DNA from: CAZSAL01 sp964604825
GTDB lineage: Bacteria > Elusimicrobiota > Elusimicrobia > 2-01-FULL-59-12
Reading direction: 5' to 3'
NCBI GenBank assembly: GCA_964604825.1
Contig: CAZSAL010000007.1
Coordinates: 13,662 to 77,661 of the forward strand
DNA: 64,000 bases
This document shows positions 35,473-44,277 of the stretch, piece by piece. Each line of letters begins with the position of its first letter. Within the stretch, counting starts at the first letter, position 1. The notes under the pieces are model-generated. The model ran no database searches. It saw nothing but the letters and a program-made list of their open reading frames with translations, and was not told the origin of the DNA. The position numbers and the translations under genes were made by a program.

Positions 35473-35837
35473 TTATTTTCTTTAAGATTTTTCTTAACTG
35501 CACGAATTACATCCTGCGCAGAAAAGGGCTTCAAAATATAATCTTCCGCTCCCAGACCGATTGCTTCAGCCCAGAGTCGTTCCTCGCCAAAAGCGCTGAT
35601 GACAATCGAGGGAATGGATTTTTTTTCTTCGCGAAGTTTCTCCAGAAGTTCCAAACCGCCCATATTAGGCATGGCGCGATCCGCGATAAGCAGATCCACT
35701 TTCTCCTTATTAATAATCTTTAGCGCCTTCAGGCCGTCTTCAGCTTCCAGGATGTCATATCCCTGGACCGAAAGCATGTCCCTCAATATTGAACGCGTTT
35801 CTTCTTGATCGTCTACGATTAAAATTCTTTTTTTCAC
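35469..35837 (-). CDS. single-domain response regulator (CheY-like)
   Basis: A 122-aa receiver domain with no output domain. The acidic pair is 'DDQEE' (residues 9-10), the phospho-acceptor Asp lies in 'DLLIADRAMPNMGG' (about residue 53), the switch Ser is in 'SIVISAFG' and the conserved Lys is in 'DYILKPFS'. It probably signals by protein contact. No kinase is adjacent. It lies between two sugar-phosphate enzymes and overlaps the second by 4 nt; the reason is unknown. Confidence 0.93.
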   Translation of the reverse strand: MKKRILIVDDQEETRSILRDMLSVQGYDILEAEDGLKALKIINKEKVDLLIADRAMPNMGGLELLEKLREEKKSIPSIVISAFGEERLWAEAIGLGAEDYILKPFSAQDVIRAVKKNLKENK

Positions 35838-35912
35838 CTTGCGACCTTTCTTTCCTAGGAGCTAGGCCATCCTCCATTAACACATTGGAAGGATGGTGGG
35901 ATTTTCTATTCT

Positions 35913-38417
35913 TCAGGCGGGGTGTTGCCAGGCCTTGATTTTTTCGGAATACTCCTTCAGCAGATGGCGCGCCTGCGTCTTCGACGCTGCTTCGACCCAG
36001 ATATGAAAAGTGGCTTCATCAGGATCCGGCAGCATTAAAACCCAGCCCCCATCCATGAATACCTTCACACCATCGATGAGCTCATTTTTGCATGACTGCA
36101 CGTCTTCGATGGCGCGGCGCATAACCAGACCTTTCCGATCCCACGGGCAGGGAATTTTTTGATGGAACGTTTCAAAGGGCGGGATATCCTGAACCAGCGA
36201 ATTCAACCGAACTTTGTGCCGCGCCATAAGCTCCACAGTTTTTACGACCGCAAACATGGCGTCGAAGCAGGGTTGAAACTCAGGGAATATGAAGCCGCCG
36301 ACGCCGTCTCCGACAAATTTCATTCCTTCTTCATGGCTCGCTTCCATGATGTGGCGGGGGGCCGTGCGCAAACGGCGCACTTTGATGTTCAGCGGTTGTG
36401 CGAGACGTTCGATAACGTTTGAAACGTTAACAGGAGTTCCGATCACGCCGCCATCCATTTCCTGCATCATCAATTTGGACAGGACTAAAAGCGCGGTTTC
36501 ATTAGGCACGCGCTTTCCCTTCTCATCGATAAGGAACATTTTCTCCGCGCCGGTATCGATAAGGAAACCCGCATCCGCCTTAAGCGTCAAAACAATAGTC
36601 GAGATCTGATCCAGGGCGTTCTGGAAATCTTCCGCCGTTTTTGTGACCCGCAATGGGCTCAAATAGGCGTTCAGGCTGACAACCTCAATCCCCAGCCTCC
36701 CCAGGATATCCGGGAAGATCAGCGATGCCGAAGAAAAAGCATAATCGACGACGATTTTAAGCTTTGAACTCTGCAGCAGGGGAGCGTCTACCGCCTTCAG
36801 AAAACCAGCACGGTAATACTCCTGCGCCCGCGGCGGAGTAATAATTTCACCTACGCGATCAGATGGCGCGCGTTTAAAATCTTCCCGCAGAAACAACTGT
36901 TCGATCGCGCGCTCCTGGTTGCTGGAAATATCCACGCCGTTATGGTCAAAAACCTTGATATCCACGATATTCGGATCAAAAGGAGATTGGCGTACATGCA
37001 CCCCGCCGACTTCCCCCTCCTGGCCGATTTCATAGCGGACCACAGGTATCGGCGCAGTCCTGAGATCTCCGACCTTGACTCCGGTAGACAACAGCCCCGA
37101 TATCATCGCCCGCTTGATCATCCGGCTGGCCATGTGTGCGTCGCGCGAAGTCGTGATATACGCCCCTTCTCCAAGGAAAGCGCCATAAGCGGCACCGATG
37201 CGCGTTGCAAGTTCCGGCGTCACCTCAAGGTTGCACAAGCCGGATATGCCGTAAGCGCCGAAGAGCCGGCGCATCCATTTCTCTCCCCAGATCAGACTGC
37301 TGGAAAGAACCGCTCCGTCTTCGATGTGCTTATGAGGCCACATCTTCACATTGGAATGGATCGAGGAGCCCTGACCAACGATGCAATCGTCAGAAATGAT
37401 GGCGCCCTCAGCTATCAGTGCATGGTCATTGATTTTACTGCGTGATCCTATGACCGCTTCGCGAAGGCGGGTTTCAACGCCGATGTTCACATGATCCCAG
37501 ATTACACAACCGTTCAGCTCCGAGCCCGCCCCGATTTTAACGCCGTCGCCGAGAACACATTCGCTCAGCTTGGCGGATTCCTCAATCCGGCAGCCGTCAC
37601 CTAAAATAACCTTGCCTCCGATCACGGCGCTTTCCGCAATATGGCAGTTTGCGCCGGCAATCAGCTCTCCATCGCCGTGTTTTATCTTCTTTCCTTCAAC
37701 AGGCACCCGCACATTCCCGTCCAAAAGATCGTAGTGCGCCAGACGGTATTCGGAGAGATCCCCTACATCTTTCCAATAACCTTCGGCTATGTAACCGTAC
37801 ATAGGCGCCTTTTCTTTAAGCAGCGCCGGAAAAAGATTTTTCGAAAAATCATGGCTGCGCTCTTTGGGTATATGGTTCAGAACCTCAGGTTCCAGCAGAT
37901 ATATGCCGGTATTGATCGTATCGGAGAACACTTCGCCCCACGACGGTTTTTCCAGAAAACGCTCAATGCGATTGTTCTTGTCTACAATTATTACGCCGTA
38001 TTCCAGGGGATTTGTCACTCGCGTCAGAACAAGCGTCGCTATGGCCTTTTTCTTGCGATGCGCCTCCACTACCGCTTTCAGGTCAAAATCCGTCAGCAAG
38101 TCACCGGAAATTACCAGGAAGGAATCCGTCAGATGCTTCTCCGCATATTTAATGCATCCCGCGGTGCCAAGGTCCGATTGTGGCCGGAGATATTCAATAC
38201 GCACCCCATAGGCCGAACCATCCCCGAAATGCCGGATAATAACCTCTGGCTGGTAATACAGCATCACAAGAATATCTTCAAAACCGTTTTTTTTGAGCAG
38301 GCGGACAATGTGTTCCATCATGGGTTTATTTCCCATGGGAACCATTGGTTTCGGGATATTGCAGGTCAGAGGGCGGAGGCGGGTGCCGAAGCCTCCAGCC
38401 ATAATAATTGCTCGCAT
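35913..38417 (-). CDS. nucleotidyltransferase - hexapeptide - phosphomutase-like fusion (ManC/GlmU-like architecture)
   Basis: An 834-aa three-part protein. Residues 1-235 are a sugar-1-phosphate nucleotidyltransferase ('IIMAGGFGTRLRPLTCNIPKPMVPMGNKP' region, from 38410). Residues about 250-370 are left-handed beta-helix hexapeptides. Residues about 385-834 resemble a phosphomannomutase. In that last domain the serine loop reads 'ITTSRDAHMASRM' instead of TASHNP. No DGDxDR metal loop is present; the aligned place reads 'DAGFLIDTGAEKMFLID'. It is annotated in relatives as mannose-1-phosphate guanylyltransferase; GDP-mannose or another NDP-sugar for the polysaccharide is plausible. The ATG has no SD and lies 7 nt after a promoter-like -10. 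Confidence 0.85.
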   Translation of the reverse strand: MRAIIMAGGFGTRLRPLTCNIPKPMVPMGNKPMMEHIVRLLKKNGFEDILVMLYYQPEVIIRHFGDGSAYGVRIEYLRPQSDLGTAGCIKYAEKHLTDSFLVISGDLLTDFDLKAVVEAHRKKKAIATLVLTRVTNPLEYGVIIVDKNNRIERFLEKPSWGEVFSDTINTGIYLLEPEVLNHIPKERSHDFSKNLFPALLKEKAPMYGYIAEGYWKDVGDLSEYRLAHYDLLDGNVRVPVEGKKIKHGDGELIAGANCHIAESAVIGGKVILGDGCRIEESAKLSECVLGDGVKIGAGSELNGCVIWDHVNIGVETRLREAVIGSRSKINDHALIAEGAIISDDCIVGQGSSIHSNVKMWPHKHIEDGAVLSSSLIWGEKWMRRLFGAYGISGLCNLEVTPELATRIGAAYGAFLGEGAYITTSRDAHMASRMIKRAMISGLLSTGVKVGDLRTAPIPVVRYEIGQEGEVGGVHVRQSPFDPNIVDIKVFDHNGVDISSNQERAIEQLFLREDFKRAPSDRVGEIITPPRAQEYYRAGFLKAVDAPLLQSSKLKIVVDYAFSSASLIFPDILGRLGIEVVSLNAYLSPLRVTKTAEDFQNALDQISTIVLTLKADAGFLIDTGAEKMFLIDEKGKRVPNETALLVLSKLMMQEMDGGVIGTPVNVSNVIERLAQPLNIKVRRLRTAPRHIMEASHEEGMKFVGDGVGGFIFPEFQPCFDAMFAVVKTVELMARHKVRLNSLVQDIPPFETFHQKIPCPWDRKGLVMRRAIEDVQSCKNELIDGVKVFMDGGWVLMLPDPDEATFHIWVEAASKTQARHLLKEYSEKIKAWQHPA

Positions 38418-38424
38418 ATAAATT

Positions 38425-38453
38425 AAGATACAAAATTCGATCTATATCGTAAA
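38425..38453 (-). promoter_or_regulatory. sigma70-like promoter for the nucleotidyltransferase fusion gene
   Basis: On the minus strand TTTACG (38448-38453), a 17-nt spacer and TATCTT (38425-38430) precede the ATG at 38417 by exactly 7 nt. There is no ribosome-binding site between. If used, the transcript would begin at or next to the ATG. Confidence 0.4.
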
Positions 38454-38460
38454 ACGGCGA

Positions 38461-38605
38461 GAGCGTTTCTCGTCGCCCCGGCAATCAGTAAGCCGGCCCT
38501 CCACACTTCGGGCGGACCGGTCGCCTGTCGTATGGAGACCCGGGATTCAAGTCATTTAATATTAAGGTCATTGTAGATCCCGTCCGACAACCGTCGGGAT
38601 GACGA
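38461..38605. repeat. degenerate intergenic hairpin repeat between divergent genes
   Basis: This gap holds short palindromes (GCCGG around 38475-38495; CCCGTCCGAC and GTCGGGATGAC around 38579-38603) resembling the ATCCCCGC/TTCCCG repeat family at 33958. No open frame of note occurs. It separates the divergent promoters of the nucleotidyltransferase fusion and the penicillin-binding protein. Confidence 0.4.
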
Positions 38606-38626
38606 TTTTTGGAAGCGTGTTATAAT
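38599..38626 (+). promoter_or_regulatory. sigma70-like promoter for the class A PBP gene
   Basis: A consensus -10 TATAAT (38621-38626) lies 16 nt after ATGACG (38599-38604, 4 of 6 to TTGACA). The ATG at 38634 begins 7 nt after the -10, again with no SD; an upstream in-frame ATG at 38625 overlaps the -10 itself and would be lost from this transcript. Confidence 0.45.
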
Positions 38627-38633
38627 GTTTTTT

Positions 38634-40769
38634 ATGTGGAACTGGTTATATTTGCGCCGCAGTCGTGCAGTAAAATGGTTTGTGCTCGGCGTTCTGGTGC
38701 TTGGAACCTGGCTGGCCGGGATGGCGATGCTTCACCGGCTTCTGGCTGATTTGCCTCAGATTGACACCCTTCAAAACTATACTCCTCCTCTAGTAACGAA
38801 AATCTACGATATCCACGGTGATATAGTCACAGAGCTTTATACCCAGAGGCGAACGCTTATCCCTCTTGCGGATATCCCAGCCAATCTGCGCAATGCCCTG
38901 CTGGCGACGGAAGATGAACATTTCTTTGAACACTGGGGAATTAATATCCGCGGGATTACCCGGGCTTTTATGACCAACCTCCGGCACGGCCGCGTTGTCG
39001 AAGGTGGATCAACCATAACCCAGCAGTTATCCAAAGTTCTTTTCTTCACGCAGGAAAAAACGATTTCGCGCAAGCTCAAGGAATTTCTTCTGGCAATGCA
39101 ACTGGAACGCAACTATTCCAAAGACGAAATACTTCAGCTCTACCTCAATCAGATTTATTTCGGGCACGGCGCTTACGGCGTTGAAGCGGCCGCCCAGACA
39201 TATTTTGGCAAAAGCGTCCAAAATCTGACTCTTTCGGAATGCGCAATTCTGGCGGGGCTGCCGCGCTCACCGCGCTCCTACTCTCCCTTCATCAATCCCG
39301 CAAGCGCTAAACGCCGCCGCGCATGGGTTTTATCCCGGATGCGGAAGTCAGGATTTATCAACTCACAGGATGAAACAGTCTCCGACATGGCCCCCCTGAG
39401 CAATCGCAAAATGCCGAATGCTCCTCCTGCCGGGGCTTATTTCGTCGAGTATCTGCGACAGACTCTTGAGCCGCGCTACGGAGAAAACGCCCTATATCAG
39501 GGAGGTTTTTCCATCTACACCACCCTTGACATGAAAATGCAGCGCTCTGCGGAAGAAGTTATGAACAGGTACCTGTCTCAATTTGATGCGGAGAAGGCCG
39601 GCGAACTGGCAAAAAGCTCAAAACAAAAATCCGGCGCTCCGGTAGAGGTTTCCACAAGTCCCCTGAAGGTGCAGGGAGCCCTTGTCTCCATTGACCCGCG
39701 GACCGGCGGGATTCGCGCCATGGTCGGAGGCAGGGATTTCAAGGAATCACAGTTCAATCGTGTCACACAGGCCCAACGCCAGCCTGGATCAGCATTTAAG
39801 CCCTTCGTCTGGCTGGCGGCCATGGATGACAGCATGACGCCCGCTACCATCGTCGATGACGACCGGGTCGCCTTTTACAATGACGGCCGAGACTGGAAGC
39901 TGCTTAACAGCGCCACTAACGCTTTCGCCATAGCGCAGGCAACCGCTCCATTCCCCGTAGACCAGGTATGGGTACCCCAGAATTATGACTTCAAATATTT
40001 CGGCGTAATCACCCTGCGCACGGCTTTGGCCATGTCCCGCAACCTCGTATCAATCCGCCTGGTAAATCATTTCGGCCCGCAAACAATAGTCAGCTACGCG
40101 CACCGCTGCGGCATCAAAAGCCCAATCACTCCGAATCTGTCCATAGCCCTGGGTACCGAGCTGGTAAACCTGATGGAAATGACCAGCTCTTATTGCACTT
40201 TCGTCAACAGCGGCATCCGCTCCGAACCGTATGGCGTGATAAAAATCGTGGATCAGAACGGCAAGGTCCTCGAAGAACATTCTCCATCTCAAACCGTGGC
40301 GCTCAGCGCTCAGACCGCCTACTTGATGATTGATCTTATGCGTGCAGTAGTCACCAGCGGAACAGGCCGCGCTGCCATGGAATTAGAGCGGCCTGCGGGA
40401 GGGAAAACAGGAACAAACCAGGACCTCAAGGATCTCTGGTTTGTCGGTTTCACTCCGGATCTGGTGACGGGAGCCTGGATGGGTTACGATGATTTCAGTT
40501 CCATGGGCAAGCATTTTACCGCCTCATCAAAGGTTGTGCCGTGGTGGACGGAATACATGAAAAAAGCGCTTTCCGGCGCGCCTGTGAGCAAATTTACCGT
40601 TCCAGACGGTATGGTATTTGCCAAGATTGATGCACAGACCGGATATCTTGCCCTGCCCACATGCCCAAAAACCGTGCTGGAAGTTTTCAAAAAGGGGACC
40701 GACCCCAAAGAGTTTTGCCCAGTCGACCATTTCCATCAGGCTCTCCCTGAAAACGAAACCGAAGAATAA
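38634..40769 (+). CDS. mrcA: class A penicillin-binding protein 1A (transglycosylase-transpeptidase)
   Basis: A bifunctional peptidoglycan synthase of about 711 aa. A single N-terminal transmembrane helix (residues about 12-36) is followed by a GT51 domain with catalytic Glu in 'ATEDEHFFEHWGINIRG' and 'GGSTITQQLSKVLF'. The transpeptidase domain has SxxK 'PGSAFKPF', SxN 'AMSRNLVS' and KTGT 'GGKTGTNQD'. It polymerises and cross-links glycan strands in the periplasm. An ATG three codons upstream (38625) is possible but overlaps a TATAAT. It is transcribed divergently from the nucleotidyltransferase fusion gene. Confidence 0.95.
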   Translation: MWNWLYLRRSRAVKWFVLGVLVLGTWLAGMAMLHRLLADLPQIDTLQNYTPPLVTKIYDIHGDIVTELYTQRRTLIPLADIPANLRNALLATEDEHFFEHWGINIRGITRAFMTNLRHGRVVEGGSTITQQLSKVLFFTQEKTISRKLKEFLLAMQLERNYSKDEILQLYLNQIYFGHGAYGVEAAAQTYFGKSVQNLTLSECAILAGLPRSPRSYSPFINPASAKRRRAWVLSRMRKSGFINSQDETVSDMAPLSNRKMPNAPPAGAYFVEYLRQTLEPRYGENALYQGGFSIYTTLDMKMQRSAEEVMNRYLSQFDAEKAGELAKSSKQKSGAPVEVSTSPLKVQGALVSIDPRTGGIRAMVGGRDFKESQFNRVTQAQRQPGSAFKPFVWLAAMDDSMTPATIVDDDRVAFYNDGRDWKLLNSATNAFAIAQATAPFPVDQVWVPQNYDFKYFGVITLRTALAMSRNLVSIRLVNHFGPQTIVSYAHRCGIKSPITPNLSIALGTELVNLMEMTSSYCTFVNSGIRSEPYGVIKIVDQNGKVLEEHSPSQTVALSAQTAYLMIDLMRAVVTSGTGRAAMELERPAGGKTGTNQDLKDLWFVGFTPDLVTGAWMGYDDFSSMGKHFTASSKVVPWWTEYMKKALSGAPVSKFTVPDGMVFAKIDAQTGYLALPTCPKTVLEVFKKGTDPKEFCPVDHFHQALPENETEE

Positions 40770-40784
40770 CCCTGTCAATTTGAT

Positions 40785-40813
40785 TTGGTCCGCCCGCAAA
40801 AATAGTTCATAAT
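40785..40813 (+). promoter_or_regulatory. weak promoter candidate for the six-cysteine secreted protein
   Basis: TTGGTC, a 17-nt spacer and CATAAT (5 of 6 to TATAAT) end 14 nt before the ATG at 40828. No SD is visible before that ATG. Confidence 0.3.
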
Positions 40814-40827
40814 ATCGTCGTTAATTT

Positions 40828-41478
40828 ATGCGAAAGTATTGCCCGATGAGACGTCATTCTTTTATTATTTTTCTTTCCTCCATGGTAGTCTTTACAAACG
40901 AGGTTCCCGTCCTGGCAAAGTCCTGCCAGCCTTTCAGCGAACGCATAATTGGCCGGGGCGTCAGCGAAATGTCTACAGCCGACAGCAAAGAAGCATGCGA
41001 CCGGGCCCTTCAACAGGACTACAGCGCCCGCCCCACGGCAATCGACATGGCAGTCAAACAATTTGTAGGAGATATGGGAAAAATACGGAAACAATGCAAA
41101 GGCACTCTTGAGACTTACGGTGAGGAAAACACCACTTTCGCCGACGAAAGCATTCACGTCTGGAATTCCTATAATCCTGCGGTCAATACTTCTTTCTACC
41201 GCAACTGCGCCGTACGCGCAAATTACCCTCCCAGACCGATCATAGCCGACTGCGTTTGCGGAGGATCGGAATCGCGCGCCCTGCCCAACACCTCATGGCA
41301 GCCATCGAATAAAGAACTGAATGATACGGCCCAGTTGATGGCTCCGGAGAAAACCCCGGAAGAATCTGCGCTTGAAACGGCAAAACCCATAAAGGAAGCG
41401 GTGCATTCTCCGCTGATGATTCAGGGCGGGCAATCTGCCCAGGAAACAAATCAACCGGGAAATAATCCCGCCCAATAA
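40828..41478 (+). CDS. unrecognised secreted protein with six cysteines
   Basis: A 216-aa protein that I cannot assign to a family. The N-terminus (basic MRKYCPMRRH, then hydrophobic FIIFLSSMVVF, ending VPVLA) looks like a Sec signal peptide of about 30 residues. The mature part has six cysteines ('KSCQ', 'EACD', 'KQCK', 'RNCA', 'DCVC'), enough for three disulfides, in residues about 33-147. The last 60 residues are Pro/Glu/Gln-rich and probably disordered. It lies 58 nt after the PBP gene on the same strand and ends in a strong terminator, so a periplasmic or surface role is likely. The alternative ATG at 40846 would keep the signal peptide. Confidence 0.6.
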   Translation: MRKYCPMRRHSFIIFLSSMVVFTNEVPVLAKSCQPFSERIIGRGVSEMSTADSKEACDRALQQDYSARPTAIDMAVKQFVGDMGKIRKQCKGTLETYGEENTTFADESIHVWNSYNPAVNTSFYRNCAVRANYPPRPIIADCVCGGSESRALPNTSWQPSNKELNDTAQLMAPEKTPEESALETAKPIKEAVHSPLMIQGGQSAQETNQPGNNPAQ

Positions 41479-41495
41479 ACTTTTTCATAAAAACA

Positions 41496-41531
41496 GAACC
41501 CCGGCTGCCAGATGTCTGACGGCCGGGGTTC
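41496..41531. terminator. bidirectional rho-independent terminator
   Basis: A 10-bp stem GAACCCCGGC / GCCGGGGTTC with a 16-nt loop lies between two convergent genes. On the minus strand it is followed by TGTTTTTATG, a fair T-run, ending ppdK. On the plus strand it follows the six-cysteine protein gene and is succeeded by TTAATG. Confidence 0.8.
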
Positions 41532-41550
41532 TTAATGTCAGAATTTCTAT

Positions 41551-44211
41551 TTATTTCGAAGTATAGGCGGTCCCCTTCTTCGATTTTCCTTCAATGACCG
41601 CCTGGGCCGCAGCCAACCGCGCTATCGGAACTCGGAACGGCGAGCAGGAAACATAACTCAGGTTCGCACGGTGGCAGAATTTCACGGACGCAGGGTCGCC
41701 GCCGTGCTCTCCACAAATGCCGCATTTCAGGTCCTTCTTAACTTTGCGGCCCTTCTGCACGGCCATTTCCACCAGCTGGCCCACACCCTGCTGATCCATC
41801 GTCTGGAACGGATCATCCTTGAAGATTTTCGCTTCGATATAAGCCTTGATGAACTTGCCTGCGTCATCGCGCGAAAACCCGAGCGTCATCTGGGTAAGGT
41901 CGTTGGTTCCAAATGAGAAGAAATCCGCTTCAGTTGCGATCTGATCCGCGGTAAGCGCGGCGCGCGGCACTTCAATCATTGTTCCTACGGTGTATTCGAT
42001 CTTCACGCCGTATTCCTTCATGGTTGTTTCGGCTGTGCGGACAACGATGTCTTTCTGATTTTTCAGCTCGTTGACGTTGCCCACAAGCGGGATCATGATT
42101 TCCGGAACAACCTTGATTTTCTCTTTCGCCAATTCGCAGGCCGCTCCGATAATGGCTCTCACCTGCATCTCCGTTATTTCCGGATAGGTGATGCCCAGGC
42201 GGCAGCCGCGGTGGCCGAGCATGGGGTTGAACTCATGCAGCTCTTCCGAGGCGCGCTGAATCTTTTCCACAGGAATGCCGATTTTCCTGGAGAGGCTTTC
42301 GGCGTCCTCCCGGGTTTTGGGAAGGAACTCGTGCAGCGGGGGATCGAGCGTCCGGATGGTTACCGGGTATCCCTTCATTTCCCTGAAGAGCCCCTTGAAA
42401 TCATCCTTCTGGAAAGGCAAAAGCTTTTCCAGCGCCTTTTTGCGCGCTTCAACGTCCGTGGCAACAATCATTTCCTGCATGAAAGGCAGGCGTTCTTCCG
42501 CAAAGAACATATGCTCCGTGCGGCAGAGACCGATGCCCTGGGCGCCGAATTCGCGGGCAACTTTGGCGTCGCGCGGGATATCTGCGTTGGCGCGGACTTT
42601 AAGCCTGCGGAGGTTATCCGCCCAGCCCATGAATATGCCGAACTCGCCGGAAATGGTCGGTTCGATAAGCGGGACCTGGCCGAGAATAACGCGCCCCGTG
42701 GAACCATCAATCGTAACCCAGTCGTTTTCTTTTACAACCGTTCCGTTTATGCGGAACAGCTTTTCCGCTTCGGAGACCCTGATATCTTCACAGCCTGCCA
42801 CGCAGGATTTGCCCATGCCGCGGGCAACGACAGCCGCGTGCGAGGTCATGCCTCCGCGCGCAGTGAGGATACCTTTTGCCGCATCCATGCCATGGATATC
42901 GTCAGGATTGGTTTCCTGCCTAATAAGAATGACGGGTTCACCGTCTTTTCCGCCGCGTTCGGCAGCGGTATCAGCGTCAAAAACCGCCTTGCCGGTAGCC
43001 GCGCCGGGTGAAGCGGGCAGCCCTTTTGCAATAACTTTTAACTGCGCCTTCGGGTCAATCACCGGGTGCAGAAGCTGATCAATCTGTTCCGGCTCCAGAC
43101 GCATGAGGGCTTCTTCCTTGTTGATCAATTTTTCCTTCACCATATCTACAGCGATTTTGATCGCAGCCTGCGCTGTACGCTTTCCCGTACGGGTCTGCAG
43201 CATGTAAAGCTTGTTCTTTTCGATCGTGAACTCGAAGTCCTGAACGTCCCTGTAATGTTTTTCCAGGCGTGATGTAATGTCGCGCAGCTGTTTGTAAACA
43301 GCAGGCATGTCATTGCCCAGGTTCACAATCGGCTTTGGCGTACGGATTCCAGCCACAACGTCTTCGCCCTGAGCATTAGTCAGATATTCTCCATAAAACA
43401 CTTTTTCTCCGGTAGACGGATTGCGGGTAAAGCCCACGCCTGTGGCCGAGTCGTCACCCATGTTGCCAAACACCATGGACTGCACATTGACGGCCGTGCC
43501 CAGGTCGTCTGCGATCTTGTTCAACCTGCGGTAGGTAATAGCCCGCGGGTTGTTCCACGACTTGAAGACGGCGTTTCGCGCACCCTCAAGCTGCTTCCAG
43601 GGGTCCTGCGGGAAGGGTTGTCCGACATGTTTCTCAAAAACTTTCTTATACCCTTCCACGATCACCTTCAGGTCGTTAATATCAAGCTCGGTATCCTGCT
43701 TAACGCCGCGCTTATGCTTCTGTTCCTCAAGAACATGCTCAAACTCATTTTTCTCTATGCCTTCCACGACATTGCCGTACATCTGCATGAAGCGGCGATA
43801 GGCATCCCAGGCGAAGCGGGGGTTCCCCGTCAGTTTTGAGAGCCCTTCCACAACTTCCTCACTTATTCCGAGGTTCAGGATGGTATCCATCATGCCTGGC
43901 ATGGAAAATTTCGCGCCGGACCGGACAGAGACGAGAAGAGGGTTGGAAGGATCTCCGAAGCTCTTGCCCATAACCTTCTGGAGTTTTTCCATGGCAGACT
44001 TCTGCTGAGTTTCCAGATCCTTAGGCAGCTGCTGCTTGTTCGCATAATAATAACGGCAAACATCCGTTGTAATGGTGAAACCGGCAGGGACGGGCACGCC
44101 CGCATTGGTCATTTCCGCCAGGCCGGCGCCTTTGCCGCCCAGCAAATCCTTCATGGTTCCTTTGCCGTCTGCCTTACCTGCACCGAAAAAATACACATAC
44201 TTTGTAGCCAT
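41551..44211 (-). CDS. ppdK: pyruvate, phosphate dikinase
   Basis: An 886-aa enzyme that interconverts pyruvate, ATP and Pi with phosphoenolpyruvate, AMP and PPi. The N-terminal ATP-grasp part has 'DLLGGKGAGLAEMTNAGVPV' and 'VRSGAKFSMPGMMDTILNLG'. The phosphohistidine is in 'GGMTSHAAVVARGMGKSCV'. The C-terminal PEP-binding barrel carries 'GLCRTEHMFF' and 'DFFSFGTNDLTQMTLGFSRDD' region, with the catalytic Cys in 'KCGICGEHGGDP'. AAGGAGA lies 6 nt before the ATG. With enolase and PFOR in the window it fits PPi-dependent, reversible glycolysis. Confidence 0.98.
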   Translation of the reverse strand: MATKYVYFFGAGKADGKGTMKDLLGGKGAGLAEMTNAGVPVPAGFTITTDVCRYYYANKQQLPKDLETQQKSAMEKLQKVMGKSFGDPSNPLLVSVRSGAKFSMPGMMDTILNLGISEEVVEGLSKLTGNPRFAWDAYRRFMQMYGNVVEGIEKNEFEHVLEEQKHKRGVKQDTELDINDLKVIVEGYKKVFEKHVGQPFPQDPWKQLEGARNAVFKSWNNPRAITYRRLNKIADDLGTAVNVQSMVFGNMGDDSATGVGFTRNPSTGEKVFYGEYLTNAQGEDVVAGIRTPKPIVNLGNDMPAVYKQLRDITSRLEKHYRDVQDFEFTIEKNKLYMLQTRTGKRTAQAAIKIAVDMVKEKLINKEEALMRLEPEQIDQLLHPVIDPKAQLKVIAKGLPASPGAATGKAVFDADTAAERGGKDGEPVILIRQETNPDDIHGMDAAKGILTARGGMTSHAAVVARGMGKSCVAGCEDIRVSEAEKLFRINGTVVKENDWVTIDGSTGRVILGQVPLIEPTISGEFGIFMGWADNLRRLKVRANADIPRDAKVAREFGAQGIGLCRTEHMFFAEERLPFMQEMIVATDVEARKKALEKLLPFQKDDFKGLFREMKGYPVTIRTLDPPLHEFLPKTREDAESLSRKIGIPVEKIQRASEELHEFNPMLGHRGCRLGITYPEITEMQVRAIIGAACELAKEKIKVVPEIMIPLVGNVNELKNQKDIVVRTAETTMKEYGVKIEYTVGTMIEVPRAALTADQIATEADFFSFGTNDLTQMTLGFSRDDAGKFIKAYIEAKIFKDDPFQTMDQQGVGQLVEMAVQKGRKVKKDLKCGICGEHGGDPASVKFCHRANLSYVSCSPFRVPIARLAAAQAVIEGKSKKGTAYTSK

Positions 44212-44231
44212 TTATGTCTCCTTTTATACGC

Positions 44232-44277
44232 TATCCGCCACTGAACCGCTGGCGGATAAATCCGCAGATATGGCGGG
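44232..44277. repeat. dispersed TGGCGGAT repeat, copy 3 (divergent)
   Basis: TATCCGCCA, TGGCGGATA and a second TGGCGG arm form overlapping inverted repeats in the ppdK leader, related to the elements at 9022 and 31267 but without the exact 19-mer. Confidence 0.5.

Noticed and set aside
42211..43078. Two overlapping plus-strand open frames opposite ppdK
   Set aside because: Both arise from the codon bias of ppdK; neither has domain likeness.
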